Shown here: positions 53,101 to 60,972 of the stretch, one piece after another
Layout of the letters: each line of letters starts with the position of its first letter
Position numbering within the stretch: the first letter of the stretch is position 1
Origin: Gemmataceae bacterium
GTDB taxonomy: Bacteria > Planctomycetota > Planctomycetia > Gemmatales > Gemmataceae
Assembly (NCBI GenBank): GCA_019748295.1
Contig: JAIEPT010000063.1
Location: 1 to 64,000, forward strand
Reading direction: 5' to 3'
Length of the DNA stretch: 64,000 nucleotides
Made by a program: the position numbers and the translations under genes
Notes under the pieces: generated by a model
The model's input: the letters and a program-made list of their open reading frames with translations, nothing else
The model's database searches: none
Told to the model about the DNA's origin: nothing

Positions 53101-53585
53101 CGTTCTCGGTCGTGCTTGTGGTGCCGATGTGCTTGCTTTGCGCTCTGGCAGGCATCTTCGTGGCGCAAATGGACCTGAACATCTTCGTGCAGGTGGGCTT
53201 CGTCGTGCTCGTCGGTCTGGCGAGCAAGAATGCGATCCTCATCGTCGAGTTCGCTCGCGATCGGCAGGCGGAAGGAGCAAGCCTGTTCGATGCAACCGTC
53301 GAGGCGGCACGCGTCCGTCTGCGGCCCATCATCATGACGTCGTTCGCCTTCATCCTGGGCGTCGTGCCTTTGGTGCTCTCGAAGGGGGCCGGGGCGGAGA
53401 TGCGGCGGACGCTGGGCGCCGCAGTCTTTTCGGGGATGCTGGGCGTCACCCTCTTCGGCATTTTCCTGACGCCGGTCTTCTACTACGTGGTCCGGTATTT
53501 CGTGAAAGTACCCCGCCGGCCGCCTATCTCAAGTGATGCGCTCATCACTGTGCGTGATTCGGCTCTATCCAATGTGCAAAGATAA
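50112..53585 (+). CDS. RND efflux pump, HAE1 family, with an inserted His-rich/TM segment
   Basis: 1157 residues, about 110 more than AcrB/MexB. The start is IDRPVFAWVISIIIVLIGII (TM1), then the porter head QVSCSYPGANAQVVADTVA and GVENMMYMSSQSNNDGSYSL. The TM4 proton-relay motif is GIVVDDAIVVLENIERWL, and there is a second repeat RLPSGFIPNQDKGYLIANVQL. TM10-12 contain LVGLASKNAILIVEFARDRQ and SFAFILGVVPLVLSKGAGAE. Between TM6 and TM7, about residues 505-620, there is an extra block with FSGHGHGHDEGREALPWW followed by two hydrophobic segments. GTG start with AGGAG 7 bases upstream. Substrates unknown; drug or solvent export is typical. Confidence 0.95.
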   Translation: MLARFFIDRPVFAWVISIIIVLIGIISLVGLPVAQYPEITPPTIQVSCSYPGANAQVVADTVAAPIEQQINGVENMMYMSSQSNNDGSYSLTVTFKLGVDLDAAQVQVQNRVNQAIPLLPDVVKSTGVLVKKQSPSILLVVNVYSDPDPVTKKPSFDQLYLSNYATLQIKDALARVEGVGDVIIFGQQDYSMRVWLDPDKLASRNLTAGDVLRVLREQNVQVAAGQLGQPPVPAGLDFQFILGAQGRLADPEQFANIVLKTGTAGEVTYLKDVSRSELGARSETTLSRLDGTPSVGLAIFQLPSANALDTADRVRSKMRELQSRFPDKLKQAIIYDVTPFIRESVDEVFHTLRDAVILVAIVVLLFLQDWKAVMLPLIDVGVSLVGTFAVMKLMGFTLNNLTLFGLVLAIGIVVDDAIVVLENIERWLAKGLGVRDATIKAMDEITGPIIAITLVLSAVFLPSAFLGGITGQFFRQFALTISASMIISAINAMTLTPARATAIFGGRKFSGHGHGHDEGREALPWWIFGIIGGLITMNLLWPMVASHFHYEELAADLDPGALRILVVKHAINLLTFLPGAIAGGILGWIVIRPANWLLAQFFRGFNRFFDWVTNAYGRVVAWSLRLSLIVLLIYGGLLGLTYLGFVRLPSGFIPNQDKGYLIANVQLPDAASLERSVETMDRIREIVLETPGVAHMIDIPGMSFVMNGNASNFGSIFVILKPFHERRSPEMYSEAIANTLRMRVMSEIQQAQVLVFGAPAVDGLGNAGGFTLMLEQTGNVDLPALEMQTMKLSEQASKLPGFIGMFSSFRASTPQLFVDVDRVKCKTMKVELNEVFETLQVFLGGYYVNDFNRFGRTWQVNVQADAPFRVTADKVRQFRVRNASGEMVPLGSLATVRDEVGPVFVLRYNMFPATAVNGITLPGVSTGTVIDTIEKLCDRELSRGMAYEWSGLTYMQRDALRTESLKDLLQNPFTAFVGAVVLVFLVLSALYESWSLPFSVVLVVPMCLLCALAGIFVAQMDLNIFVQVGFVVLVGLASKNAILIVEFARDRQAEGASLFDATVEAARVRLRPIIMTSFAFILGVVPLVLSKGAGAEMRRTLGAAVFSGMLGVTLFGIFLTPVFYYVVRYFVKVPRRPPISSDALITVRDSALSNVQR

Positions 53586-53653
53586 GCACTGTTTGATGTT
53601 TCGAACGGTTAAGCACACGGTTGTCGTGCCATGCGTCCCACCCGAATCCGACC

Positions 53654-54976
53654 TCAGCTCACCGAAGCGCCCGCGAGGTAGCCGCGGAGTTCGCAGAAGA
53701 TTTGGCTGCAGCGCTCTCGCCATCCGCTGTTATGCAGCGCTTTGCGGTCCGGCGACGTCATGACTGCGGTGATGGCGAGGTGATTCGCGTTCTTCGGATC
53801 CTTCCGCTCCATGCGCAGTTCAAGGTCGATGTCGGCATACTTCCGACGCAGACCGAACCACGACGACTCAGTGCCGGGCCCGATGCGCACGACGATCCGA
53901 CCCGGGACGCTTTCAAGGACAGACCCGGAAATGTCTTGCACGAAATAACGAAGCTTGTGCGTCGCGATCGCATCCGGCATCCAGGCTTCCATGCGGAAGA
54001 CGACGGAATTGGGATCCACCGGTTCATGATCGGCCGGCGTTTCGGGAAGATGTTGCTCGAGTGGAGTGTCGAGCGTTTCGCGAAAGGCCTGGTGTTCGGC
54101 GGTATCCCATGAAGCGTGCAACGCTTCGCGAAACATCAAGGCAAGGTCACGAGCACATCCGGGACGTTCGTTCGGCATCTTGGACAAGCAACTCATCACC
54201 ACCTGCTCGACCTCGACCGACACGGAGTCGGCGATGCCCATCTCCTCGAAGGTCGGAGGCGGCTCGGTGGCGTGGGCGATCAACACATCCATCGCGTCTT
54301 CGCGGTTGAACGGCAATCGCCCCGTGAGCAGTTCGAAAAGAATGACGCCCACGCTGTAGATATCGCAGGAGTAGGTCACATCCTCGCCGCGAATCTGTTC
54401 CGGCGAGATGTAACCCGGAGTGCCGACGGCGAAGTCGGTTCCGGTGTCCGTGGTCTTGTGATACATCGCCATGCCGCTGGAATCTTCCACCAGCTTGGCG
54501 AGACCGAAATCCATCACCTTGATTTTTTCATAGGGAGTTTCCGGATCCACCACCATGAGATTGCTCGGCTTCAGATCGCGATGGGCGATTCCTTGATCGT
54601 GAGCCGCTTGCAGGGCCTCGCACAGCTGATCGAGCAGACGGGCGATGCGCGGCGGGTTGAGCCGTTTGTTCTTTTTGAGAAGCTCATCCAGGGAAATTCC
54701 CTTGATGTACTCCATGACGATGCAGGGGCCGTGCGGATCGTTGAGCGAGGCGTCGTAAAGGGTGACGGCGAAGGGATGTTGGAAGCGGGCCATCAGCAGC
54801 GTTTCGCGCTGAAAGCGTTCGTGGAACTTGGGATCTGCCGCGATGTGGTCATGCATGACCTTGACGACGACCTGTCGTCCAAGATCGATCTGACGAGCGA
54901 GATAGACGCGTCCCATGCCCCCTTCGCCGAGGAGCCGGAGCGGTTCGTACCTGCCCAGAAAAATGCGGCCAGCCAT
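53654..54976 (-). CDS. Cytosolic Ser/Thr protein kinase (PknB-like) with extra C-terminal domain
   Basis: 440 residues. Kinase domain: LGEGGMGRVYLARQ (Gly-rich loop), VVVKVMHD (Lys), IAHRDLKPSNLMVVD (catalytic loop), VMDFGLAKLVEDSSG (DFG), VGTPGYISPEQIRGEDVTYS and DIYSVGVILFELLTGRLPF. No membrane helix is present, unlike PknB. After about residue 320 a separate domain of some 120 residues follows (VVFRMEAWMPDAIATHKLRY, GLRRKYADIDLELRMERKD), whose function I do not recognise. The start has GGAAGG 7 bases upstream. Targets unknown. Confidence 0.93.
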   Translation of the reverse strand: MAGRIFLGRYEPLRLLGEGGMGRVYLARQIDLGRQVVVKVMHDHIAADPKFHERFQRETLLMARFQHPFAVTLYDASLNDPHGPCIVMEYIKGISLDELLKKNKRLNPPRIARLLDQLCEALQAAHDQGIAHRDLKPSNLMVVDPETPYEKIKVMDFGLAKLVEDSSGMAMYHKTTDTGTDFAVGTPGYISPEQIRGEDVTYSCDIYSVGVILFELLTGRLPFNREDAMDVLIAHATEPPPTFEEMGIADSVSVEVEQVVMSCLSKMPNERPGCARDLALMFREALHASWDTAEHQAFRETLDTPLEQHLPETPADHEPVDPNSVVFRMEAWMPDAIATHKLRYFVQDISGSVLESVPGRIVVRIGPGTESSWFGLRRKYADIDLELRMERKDPKNANHLAITAVMTSPDRKALHNSGWRERCSQIFCELRGYLAGASVS

Positions 54977-55099
54977 GAGCGACCTTCCACGCCGGAAAGC
55001 GCGAATCCTTGGAACCTTCGCCCAACTCTAGGTCACGAAGCCGAAGCAGGTGGGGAAACAGGCGTGATTTTTTCTGAAGGGCCGTACATTCCCGATACG

Positions 55100-55193
55100 C
55101 CCGTTTAGCCGCCGCTCTTGGAGCGGCGTGGACAGTATCCCCGGATCGCGTGGCATGAAGTCCGCTCCGCTCCGAGAGCGGCGGCTAATCGGG
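55100..55193. repeat. Inverted repeat with about 34-bp arms
   Basis: GCCCGTTTAGCCGCCGCTCT with TGGAGCGGCGTGGAC at the left and CCGCTCCGAGAGCGGCGGCT with AATCGGG at the right. About 29 of 34 positions pair, with an inner GGAGCGG duplication. It ends next to the stop of the phosphodiesterase gene (55194), between that gene and the kinase start. Confidence 0.78.
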
Positions 55194-56594
55194 TCATTCG
55201 TTTTCCAGGCCCAGGGCGGACAGGATCAGATTCCTCAGAAACGGCTGACGCACATCGCCTTCCGGCGGTTCCTGCCCATCGGCGATGAACAGAGGTGCAT
55301 CGTTCGGATCGGCGACGCGAAGCCCGTGGCTGCCTTTCACCAGGGATGCATCGAGCGGGGTGAGGTCGAAGCGAGTACGAAACCCCATCTTTTTCGCCGC
55401 CAGCCGCCGGGCCGCCCGCAATTTGGGGAAACGAATAGCGGGGTCGAAGAACAGTTCGCAAGGGTCGTAACCGGGCTTGCGGTGAATATCGACCGTGCGG
55501 GCGTAATCCGGCGCATGGGCATCGTCGAGCCAAAAGGGATATGCGAACCATGCATTCGGCTTGGATAGCACCACCAGGTCGCCGGCCCGCGGATGATTGA
55601 GGCCAAGCTCCATCCGCTGAAGCCCGGCAAACACGCGTCCCACTCCCGGGATTGTTTCCATCACGTCTCGAACCCGTTGCAGTTCGTCCGCCGAACGCAC
55701 GTAGACATGGGCCAGCTGATGGTCGCAAACCGCAAACGCGGCGCTGGCGAAGGTCTCGAGTTGATCGCCGAAAGGGCCGGGCCTGGACTGCAATAGGCCG
55801 GCTTTCGCGAGGTGACGGTTGATGTGGATGGGCGTGTCCACATCCAGGTGCGTGTATTCGTTGACGACCCACACCCGCGCGCCTGCCGCTTGGGCAGCAT
55901 CAAGCAACGGAGCACCTGCGGCATCGAGTTCGCCGACGAGTCGTTTCCAATCGCAGCCGCTGGGGCCGAACCGCTGCGTGTCGTAATCAAGATGCGGCAA
56001 GTAAACGAGGGTAAGGTCCGGCGGCCCGCCTTCCGCGGATCGCAGAACCTCGGCCGCACATCTCGCGATCCAGCGTGTGGATCCAAGGCCTGCCATCGGC
56101 CCCCAAAAGGTGGGAAACGGAAAATTGCCGAGCCGTTTCTTGAGGCTGTCGGCCCATTCGGGCGGCGTTGTCTGAATGTCGAACGCCTTGTTGCCGTCGC
56201 TGCCGTAATGCGGCTTCGGCGTCACGGAGAGATCGACGTCCGCCCCCTGATTGAACCACCAGAACAGCTTGGCTGCACGAAACGACGTCCCCTGCTTCGC
56301 CGCACGTCGCTTCGCCGTCGCGTAGACCGGTTCGGCCTGCATCAAGCGATTCGACTGCTGCCAGAATCGCACTTCCATCGTGTCGCGAAACAGCCAGCCG
56401 TTGCCGACGATGCCGTGATCCTGCGGTAGTTCTCCCGTGAGCATCGACGCCTGCGCCGCGCAGGTGACCGCGGGATACACCTCCTGCATCGGCCGACTCC
56501 ACCCTTTTTGGGCAAGGGCGGAAAGCCGCGGAGCCAGAGCGAGGTGGCGTACGGGAAGGCCGACGGTATTGATGACGACAAGCGGAGCGGGCAT
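55194..56594 (-). CDS. Type I phosphodiesterase/nucleotide pyrophosphatase (alkaline phosphatase superfamily)
   Basis: 466 residues. The N-terminus is PAPLVVINTVGLPVRHL; the nucleophile region is EVYPAVTCAAQASMLTGELP followed by QDHGIVGNGWLFRD, the layout of type I phosphodiesterases (here TC in place of the common TxP). Later: LTLVYLPHLDYDTQRFGPSG (metal Asp/His), VWVVNEYTHLDVDTPIHIN, AGDLVVLSKPNAWFAYPFWL, the CELFFDPAIRFPK segment, and the ending TRFDLTPLDASLVKGSHG. It probably hydrolyses phosphodiester bonds of small nucleotides or phosphonates. No signal peptide is visible, so it is cytosolic. I start at 56594; GTG 56597 is equivalent. Confidence 0.87.
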   Translation of the reverse strand: MPAPLVVINTVGLPVRHLALAPRLSALAQKGWSRPMQEVYPAVTCAAQASMLTGELPQDHGIVGNGWLFRDTMEVRFWQQSNRLMQAEPVYATAKRRAAKQGTSFRAAKLFWWFNQGADVDLSVTPKPHYGSDGNKAFDIQTTPPEWADSLKKRLGNFPFPTFWGPMAGLGSTRWIARCAAEVLRSAEGGPPDLTLVYLPHLDYDTQRFGPSGCDWKRLVGELDAAGAPLLDAAQAAGARVWVVNEYTHLDVDTPIHINRHLAKAGLLQSRPGPFGDQLETFASAAFAVCDHQLAHVYVRSADELQRVRDVMETIPGVGRVFAGLQRMELGLNHPRAGDLVVLSKPNAWFAYPFWLDDAHAPDYARTVDIHRKPGYDPCELFFDPAIRFPKLRAARRLAAKKMGFRTRFDLTPLDASLVKGSHGLRVADPNDAPLFIADGQEPPEGDVRQPFLRNLILSALGLENE

Positions 56595-56713
56595 CACGTG
56601 GCCTCGAAATCGCGGGGCTTCTGTCGTTGTACGAGCGAAAGGCGCACCATTCTTGGCAGCGTTTGAGCGACCATACAATGCAGCTAGATGGAACCGGTAA
56701 CGAGGATCGCATC

Positions 56714-57205
56714 ATGGATCGATTATGGGCGCCGTGGCGCATGGCGTACGTATCCGCGCCAAAATCGCCGGGCGAAGCCGACGAGTGCTTCCTTTGCCGC
56801 GGGCTAAGCGAGACGAACGACGCGGAGAACCTCATCGTCGCCCGCGGCGAGCGGACGGTCGTGGTCGTCAATCGCTTTCCGTACAACAACGGCCATCTGC
56901 TGATCGCGCCGCAATCGCACAAGGCCCAGCTCGGCGAATTAGATGACGCCGAAGTGGCCGAGATCCATCGAATGTTGGTGCGGATGCAGTCGCTCCTTCA
57001 AGAGAAGATGAAGCCCGAAGGCTTCAATGTCGGCGTGAATCTCGGCAAAGCGGCGGGGGCGGGATTGCCGGGGCACTTGCACTACCACATCGTCCCACGA
57101 TGGAACGGCGACACGAACTTCATGCCGGTGCTGGGCGACGCCCGCGTCATCGTGCAATCGCTCGATGCGGTTCGCGAACTGCTCGCCGAAGCGTATGCTG
57201 CTTAG
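56714..57205 (+). CDS. HIT-family nucleotide-binding hydrolase
   Basis: 163 residues. LWAPWRMAYVSAPKSPGEADECFLC is the start of HIT-family proteins (the WRxxY and CxxC region, with one CFLC). NRFPYNNGHLLIAPQSHKAQ is the substrate-side strand, and GAGLPGHLHYHIVPRW carries the catalytic histidine triad HxHxH. The length fits bacterial Ap4A-phosphorylase-like HIT proteins. A TACAAT -10 lies at 56674-56679. ATG 56714 has GAGG 8 bases upstream. It is divergent from the phosphodiesterase; both may act on nucleotides, which is inference. Confidence 0.93.
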   Translation: MDRLWAPWRMAYVSAPKSPGEADECFLCRGLSETNDAENLIVARGERTVVVVNRFPYNNGHLLIAPQSHKAQLGELDDAEVAEIHRMLVRMQSLLQEKMKPEGFNVGVNLGKAAGAGLPGHLHYHIVPRWNGDTNFMPVLGDARVIVQSLDAVRELLAEAYAA

Positions 57206-57208
57206 CTT

Positions 57209-57310
57209 TCTATGTAGCCCTCTCGCTCCGCGAGAGGTAAGCGGATGAATGCCATGCGATTGCCTGGCGCTATGCCGCTTACCTCTCGCGGAGCGAGAGG
57301 GCTACATAGA
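57209..57310. repeat. Perfect 36-bp inverted repeat
   Basis: Arms 57209-57244 and 57275-57310 are exact reverse complements (TCTATGTAGCCCTCTCGCTC ... GCGAGAGGTAAGCGG) around 30 bases. Each arm contains a smaller CTCTCGC/GCGAGAG palindrome. It starts 4 bases after the HIT gene stop. Confidence 0.9.
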
Positions 57311-57317
57311 ACTACCT

Positions 57318-57411
57318 GCACCAAGCCCCAGGGTAAGCGCAGCGCACCCTGAGGGATCCATCCGCGGGCTGATCCCCAGGGTGCGCTGCGCTTACCCTGG
57401 GGCTTGGTGCA
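57318..57411. repeat. Second inverted repeat, 41-bp arms
   Basis: Arms 57318-57358 and 57371-57411 pair with one indel (TGCACCAAGCCCCAGGGTAA at the left, TTACCCTGGGGCTTGGTGCA at the right). Each arm has its own AGCGCAGCGC core. It follows the perfect palindrome by 8 bases; both lie in the 292-bp gap between HIT and dNTPase genes, where no coding sequence is seen. Confidence 0.88.
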
Positions 57412-57497
57412 CGACGTCAAGATGGTGCACCGCTTACCCTTCACACTCAGTCCCGCTCCTCAAAAGGGAGAGGGGAACAAGACGATCGGAGCATCCT

Positions 57498-58646
57498 TTG
57501 TTTGAGCCCCCTGATTGGTTGGACCGCGAGGAGGAAGTTCTCGCGTCCTATGCGATGAAGACGCGCAATAGTCGGGGACGCAAACATCCCGAGTCCTCCG
57601 AAAGCGCTCGCACGCTGTATCAGCGCGACCGAGATCGCATCGTTCACAGCACCGCGTTTCGCCGGCTCATGTACAAGACGCAGGTGCTCGTCAACCATGT
57701 CGGCGACCATCATCGCACTCGGCTCACCCACACGCTCGAAGTCGCACAGATCAGCCGCACGATCTCCCGGCAACTTGGCCTGAACGAAGATTTGACCGAA
57801 GCGATCGCCCTCATGCACGACCTCGGCCATCCGCCCTTCGGCCATGCCGGCGAAACCACGTTGGCCGAATGCATGGAGGGGCACGGCGGTTACGAACACA
57901 ACCTGCATGGCCTGCGCATCGTCGAGGAACTCGAATATCGCTACCCCGATTTCCCGGGCCTGAACCTTTCCTGGGAAGTGCTCGAAGCACAAGCCATGCA
58001 CAGCAAAAGAACAGACTCGCCGGAAGTCGCGGAGTACCTGAAGGTCGGTCAACCGCTGCTCGAGGCCCAGGTCGTCGATGCCGCCGACAGCTTGGCCTAC
58101 GATTCGCATGATGTGGATGACGCACTTTCCGTTGGTCTCATCACGCTCGAAGAATTGAACCAAGTCGCATTCTGGCGGCGGGCCGTCGAACGGGTGCAAC
58201 AAAGGCACCGGAACCTTTCGTCGCTGAACTTTCAGCCGACCGTGGTGCGGGCGCTGATCAACTGGCAAGTCACCGACTTGCTGGAGAACACCCGACAGAA
58301 CCTCCGCACGCAGAAGATTGCCGTGCTCGATGACGTTCGCCAGGCGCCGCTTCTCGTGGTCCCTGGATCGGAAGTTCTCGAACTCAAGCGCGAGTTGGAA
58401 GAGTTTTTGCGGCGATGCGTCTATCGCGACCACCGCGTCTTGAGAATGGTGCGCAAAGGCCAACGGATGCTGCGGGCGATGTTCGACGAGTTCATCGGCG
58501 ACCCCCAGTTGCTTCAGGATCGCTACCAAGAGCGAGCACGCCGAACTTCGCTGCATCGCACGGTTTGCGATTACCTGGCCGGCATGACCGATCGCTTCGC
58601 CCAGGACGAATATTTAAGGCTGTTCCACCCGACAACCCACGCATAA
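57498..58646 (+). CDS. dNTP triphosphohydrolase (dGTPase-like, HD domain)
   Basis: 382 residues, the length of type 2 dGTPase-like proteins. The HD domain ligands are readable: NHVGDHHRTRLTHTLEVAQI (first His), EAIALMHDLGHPPFGHAGE (HD pair) and DAADSLAYDSHDVDDAL (last Asp). FRRLMYKTQVL is the family start. It hydrolyses dNTPs to nucleoside and triphosphate. The start is TTG 57498 (MFEPPDWLDREEE) with GGAG 6 bases upstream; the longer frame from 57249 reads through the two palindromes and is rejected. Start chosen with moderate certainty. Confidence 0.9.
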   Translation: MFEPPDWLDREEEVLASYAMKTRNSRGRKHPESSESARTLYQRDRDRIVHSTAFRRLMYKTQVLVNHVGDHHRTRLTHTLEVAQISRTISRQLGLNEDLTEAIALMHDLGHPPFGHAGETTLAECMEGHGGYEHNLHGLRIVEELEYRYPDFPGLNLSWEVLEAQAMHSKRTDSPEVAEYLKVGQPLLEAQVVDAADSLAYDSHDVDDALSVGLITLEELNQVAFWRRAVERVQQRHRNLSSLNFQPTVVRALINWQVTDLLENTRQNLRTQKIAVLDDVRQAPLLVVPGSEVLELKRELEEFLRRCVYRDHRVLRMVRKGQRMLRAMFDEFIGDPQLLQDRYQERARRTSLHRTVCDYLAGMTDRFAQDEYLRLFHPTTHA

Positions 58647-58848
58647 GATACTCCCCAGGTGGAAAGAGAAGAGCAGGCTCAATCGACCTTCCCTGGAATG
58701 CTCCGGAGCCCCTTCGGCCGGAGAAAGGCGCATGACTGCGTCTCCCTCCTCCCTCTGTCGATGGGCTCGCCGTTCCGACTCTTCGCCACGATCTCGATTC
58801 TCCCTTGCGGTCCAACACGCGGAGGCCCGGCAATTGCCGGCAGCGTCT

Positions 58849-59991
58849 ATGAACGATAGCAATTCGCCGGCCCCAGGTTTCGGCACCGACCGAAGCAAGC
58901 TGATTCTGCTGATTCTGCGGGCCGTTTTCCTGTTCCTCTCGATCGGCATCGCCAGCAGCATCCTCTTTTTCCTCTTCGATCGCCAGGCTTACGTCCTCGG
59001 CACGATCAGCTTCGTCATCGTCATGGCCATCGCCATTGCGGTGCTCGCCGGCGACGTGATGGCGAAGAACAAGCAAATCACCTCGATTTCGTCGGTGTTC
59101 TTCGGCCTATTAATGGGTTTCCTGCTCGCCTCCCTCTTCTGGCAGGCCTTGCAACCCATCGTCCGCGAATACCTCGGCGTGCAAGCCGTTTCCTCGACGC
59201 GACCCGAACAGATGATTCAGCTGCTGCTTACGATCATCACCTGCTACATCTCGGTGTCGATCCTGTTCCAAACGAAGGAGGATTTTCGGTTCATTATCCC
59301 CTATGTCGAATTTTCCAAGCAGCTCAAGGGAGCCAAGCCGCTGGTTCTGGATACCAGCGTGATTATCGACGGCCGAATTGCCGATATCTGCGATACGGGA
59401 ATCATCGACACGAAGCTGATCGTTCCCCGGTTCGTGCTGCAGGAATTGCAGGGGATCGCCGACAGTTCCGACAAGATCAAGCGAAACCGAGGCCGCCGCG
59501 GGTTGGACGTGCTCAAGAAGATGCAGTCCAACACCAAGGTGGAAGTGCAGATGCACGAGGCGAATATCGCCGAGCTTCGCGAGGTGCTTAAGGTTGACGA
59601 ACGCCTCGTGGTCCTCGCCAAGGTGCTGAGCGCCCGGGTCGTGACCAACGACTTCAATCTGAACAAGATCGCTCAGATTCAAGGCGTGGACGTCATCAAC
59701 CTCAACGAATTGGCCAACGCCCTCAAGCTGGTGGCGCTGCCCGGCGAAATCCTTTTCGTCAAGATCGTCAAGCAGGGCGATCAGATCGGCCAGGGGGTCG
59801 GCTATCTCGACGACGGGACGATGGTGGTAGTGGAGCAAGGCCGCTCCGCCCTTGGGCAGGAAGTCAACATTACCGTCACGAGCGTCTTGCAGACCCCTGC
59901 GGGACGCATGATTTTCGGCCGCATCGAAGCGCGGCCGTTCGTTTCGACCGCGGTCGCCGCCGGCGCCGCTCCCGCCCAGCCGCCTGCCTGA
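58849..59991 (+). CDS. PIN/TRAM-domain membrane protein (YacL-like)
   Basis: 380 residues. Four membrane helices (for example AVFLFLSIGIASSILFFLF, GTISFVIVMAIAIAVLAGDV and SVFFGLLMGFLLASLFWQAL), then a PIN nuclease-like domain KPLVLDTSVIIDGRIADICD ... FVLQELQGIADSSDKIKRNR ... VVTNDFNLNKIAQIQGVDVI with the acidic residues of the PIN site. A TRAM domain GQGVGYLDDGTMVVVEQGRS follows, and an Ala/Pro tail. This is the YacL family, membrane-bound with RNA-binding/nuclease potential. ATG 58849 has no good ribosome binding site; an upstream start is possible. The upstream 200-bp gap contains a CTCCGG/CCGGAG hairpin. Confidence 0.92.
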   Translation: MNDSNSPAPGFGTDRSKLILLILRAVFLFLSIGIASSILFFLFDRQAYVLGTISFVIVMAIAIAVLAGDVMAKNKQITSISSVFFGLLMGFLLASLFWQALQPIVREYLGVQAVSSTRPEQMIQLLLTIITCYISVSILFQTKEDFRFIIPYVEFSKQLKGAKPLVLDTSVIIDGRIADICDTGIIDTKLIVPRFVLQELQGIADSSDKIKRNRGRRGLDVLKKMQSNTKVEVQMHEANIAELREVLKVDERLVVLAKVLSARVVTNDFNLNKIAQIQGVDVINLNELANALKLVALPGEILFVKIVKQGDQIGQGVGYLDDGTMVVVEQGRSALGQEVNITVTSVLQTPAGRMIFGRIEARPFVSTAVAAGAAPAQPPA

Positions 59992-59994
59992 GCC

Positions 59995-60028
59995 GGCGAG
60001 CGGCCGGCATGTCGGCCGCTCGCCTTTT
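59995..60028 (+). terminator. Intrinsic terminator of the PIN/TRAM gene
   Basis: Perfect 11-bp stem GGCGAGCGGCC / GGCCGCTCGCC with an 8-base loop and TTTT, starting 4 bases after the stop. The next gene starts 18 bases after it, so the next gene needs its own or read-through transcription. Confidence 0.85.
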
Positions 60029-60045
60029 CAGGCAGGAGTTTCGCC

Positions 60046-60765
60046 TTGCGATATCGCTTCCTTATCCTCGCCTCGCTCATCGGCATCGCCGCCGTCTCGT
60101 TTCTCTCCGCCCAACAGCCTCCAGTCGGCAAAGTCAACGACCTGGAAACGGTGGAAAAGCTGCTCGCTGCGCGGAAAGATTATCAGAAGCAGCTCGAACA
60201 GCTTCGCACCACCTACGTCAATGCAGGCGATCTCGAACGCGCGAAGTGGGCGGAAGAAGAGCTTCGTCAATGGCACCGCATTCCGAAGTATCCGTTCCGA
60301 CTTGAACTCGACGTGCCGCCGCCCAGCCTGACCGGAAACGCCAGCGTGCCGGAAGCCACGAAATTGGTCGCCCGCGCCATGCTCTACAAGGACAAAGGCT
60401 TCGGCGCCGATCTGATCGACAACCAGCGCCGGGCCGAAATTCTTCTGCAAGAATTGCTTTCCAAATACCCGCAGAGCGACAAGATATCCGACGCCGCGTT
60501 CCTGCTTGGCGACATCTATGAAGGTCGCATCTACAAGATGCCGCGCCGAGCCGCGATGTATTACGAACGCTGCTTCCAGTGGAACCCGAAGACGCAATTC
60601 GACGCCCGCCTCCGCGCGGCTCGTCTCTACGACCGCACAGTCGGCGATCGGCAACGGGCGCTGGAACTCTACCGCGAAGTGGTCAACAACGAGATCGAAC
60701 CGCGCCGCGTCCAGGAAGCGACCAAACGCATCCAGGAAATGACCGGCGCCTCCGCGATGCGATGA
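60046..60765 (+). CDS. Exported TPR-like protein, unknown function
   Basis: 239 residues. Signal peptide RYRFLILASLIGIAAVSFLSAQ. The mature part is helical: KVNDLETVEKLLAARKDYQK, then a linker and TPR-like helices (AEILLQELLSKYPQSDKISD, AAFLLGDIYEGRIYKMPRRA, AMYYERCFQWNPKTQFDARL, RAARLYDRTVGDRQRALELY). This resembles the periplasmic coiled-coil plus TPR build of YbgF/BamD-type proteins but is not clearly either. The TTG start has GCAGGAG 7 bases upstream. Role in envelope assembly is only a guess. Confidence 0.8.
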   Translation: MRYRFLILASLIGIAAVSFLSAQQPPVGKVNDLETVEKLLAARKDYQKQLEQLRTTYVNAGDLERAKWAEEELRQWHRIPKYPFRLELDVPPPSLTGNASVPEATKLVARAMLYKDKGFGADLIDNQRRAEILLQELLSKYPQSDKISDAAFLLGDIYEGRIYKMPRRAAMYYERCFQWNPKTQFDARLRAARLYDRTVGDRQRALELYREVVNNEIEPRRVQEATKRIQEMTGASAMR

Positions 60766-60799
60766 GCGGAATCCGATTGCCGCTTGTAGTAAACCGCTT

Positions 60800-60869
60800 G
60801 TAGTAACCCGCTTCAGCGGGTCATTCGATTTTGGGCGAGATATCGCGACCCGCTGAAGCGGGTCACTAC
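60800..60869. repeat. Palindrome GTAGTRACCCGCTTCAGCGGGTC
   Basis: Left GTAGTAACCCGCTTCAGCGG (60800-60823 with GTCA) and right CGACCCGCTGAAGCGGGTCA (60845-60869 with CTACG) pair with about 3 mismatches. Each arm is itself palindromic (ACCCGCTTCAGCGGGT), so it is nested. It precedes the second DUF1501 gene. A further truncated CCGCTTGTAGTAA unit occurs at 60781-60798. Confidence 0.85.
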
Positions 60870-60907
60870 GAGCTTTGGGCGAGCTTTGCGGTTCGTTCGG
60901 AATCGAA

Positions 60908-60936
60908 TTGCGGAGCCCGGCGGTCCCGTTTACAAT
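60908..60936 (+). promoter_or_regulatory. Sigma70-like promoter of the second DUF1501 gene
   Basis: TTGCGG at 60908-60913, 17-base spacer, TACAAT at 60931-60936, 36 bases before ATG 60973. This is a good match to the bacterial consensus. Confidence 0.65.
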
Positions 60937-60972
60937 TCGCCTACCCCCCGATCACCCAAACGCGGAGCGGCG

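Noticed and set aside
57249-57497. N-terminal extension of the dNTPase frame
   Set aside because: It translates the two palindromes; GGAG with TTG 57498 gives a family-length protein.
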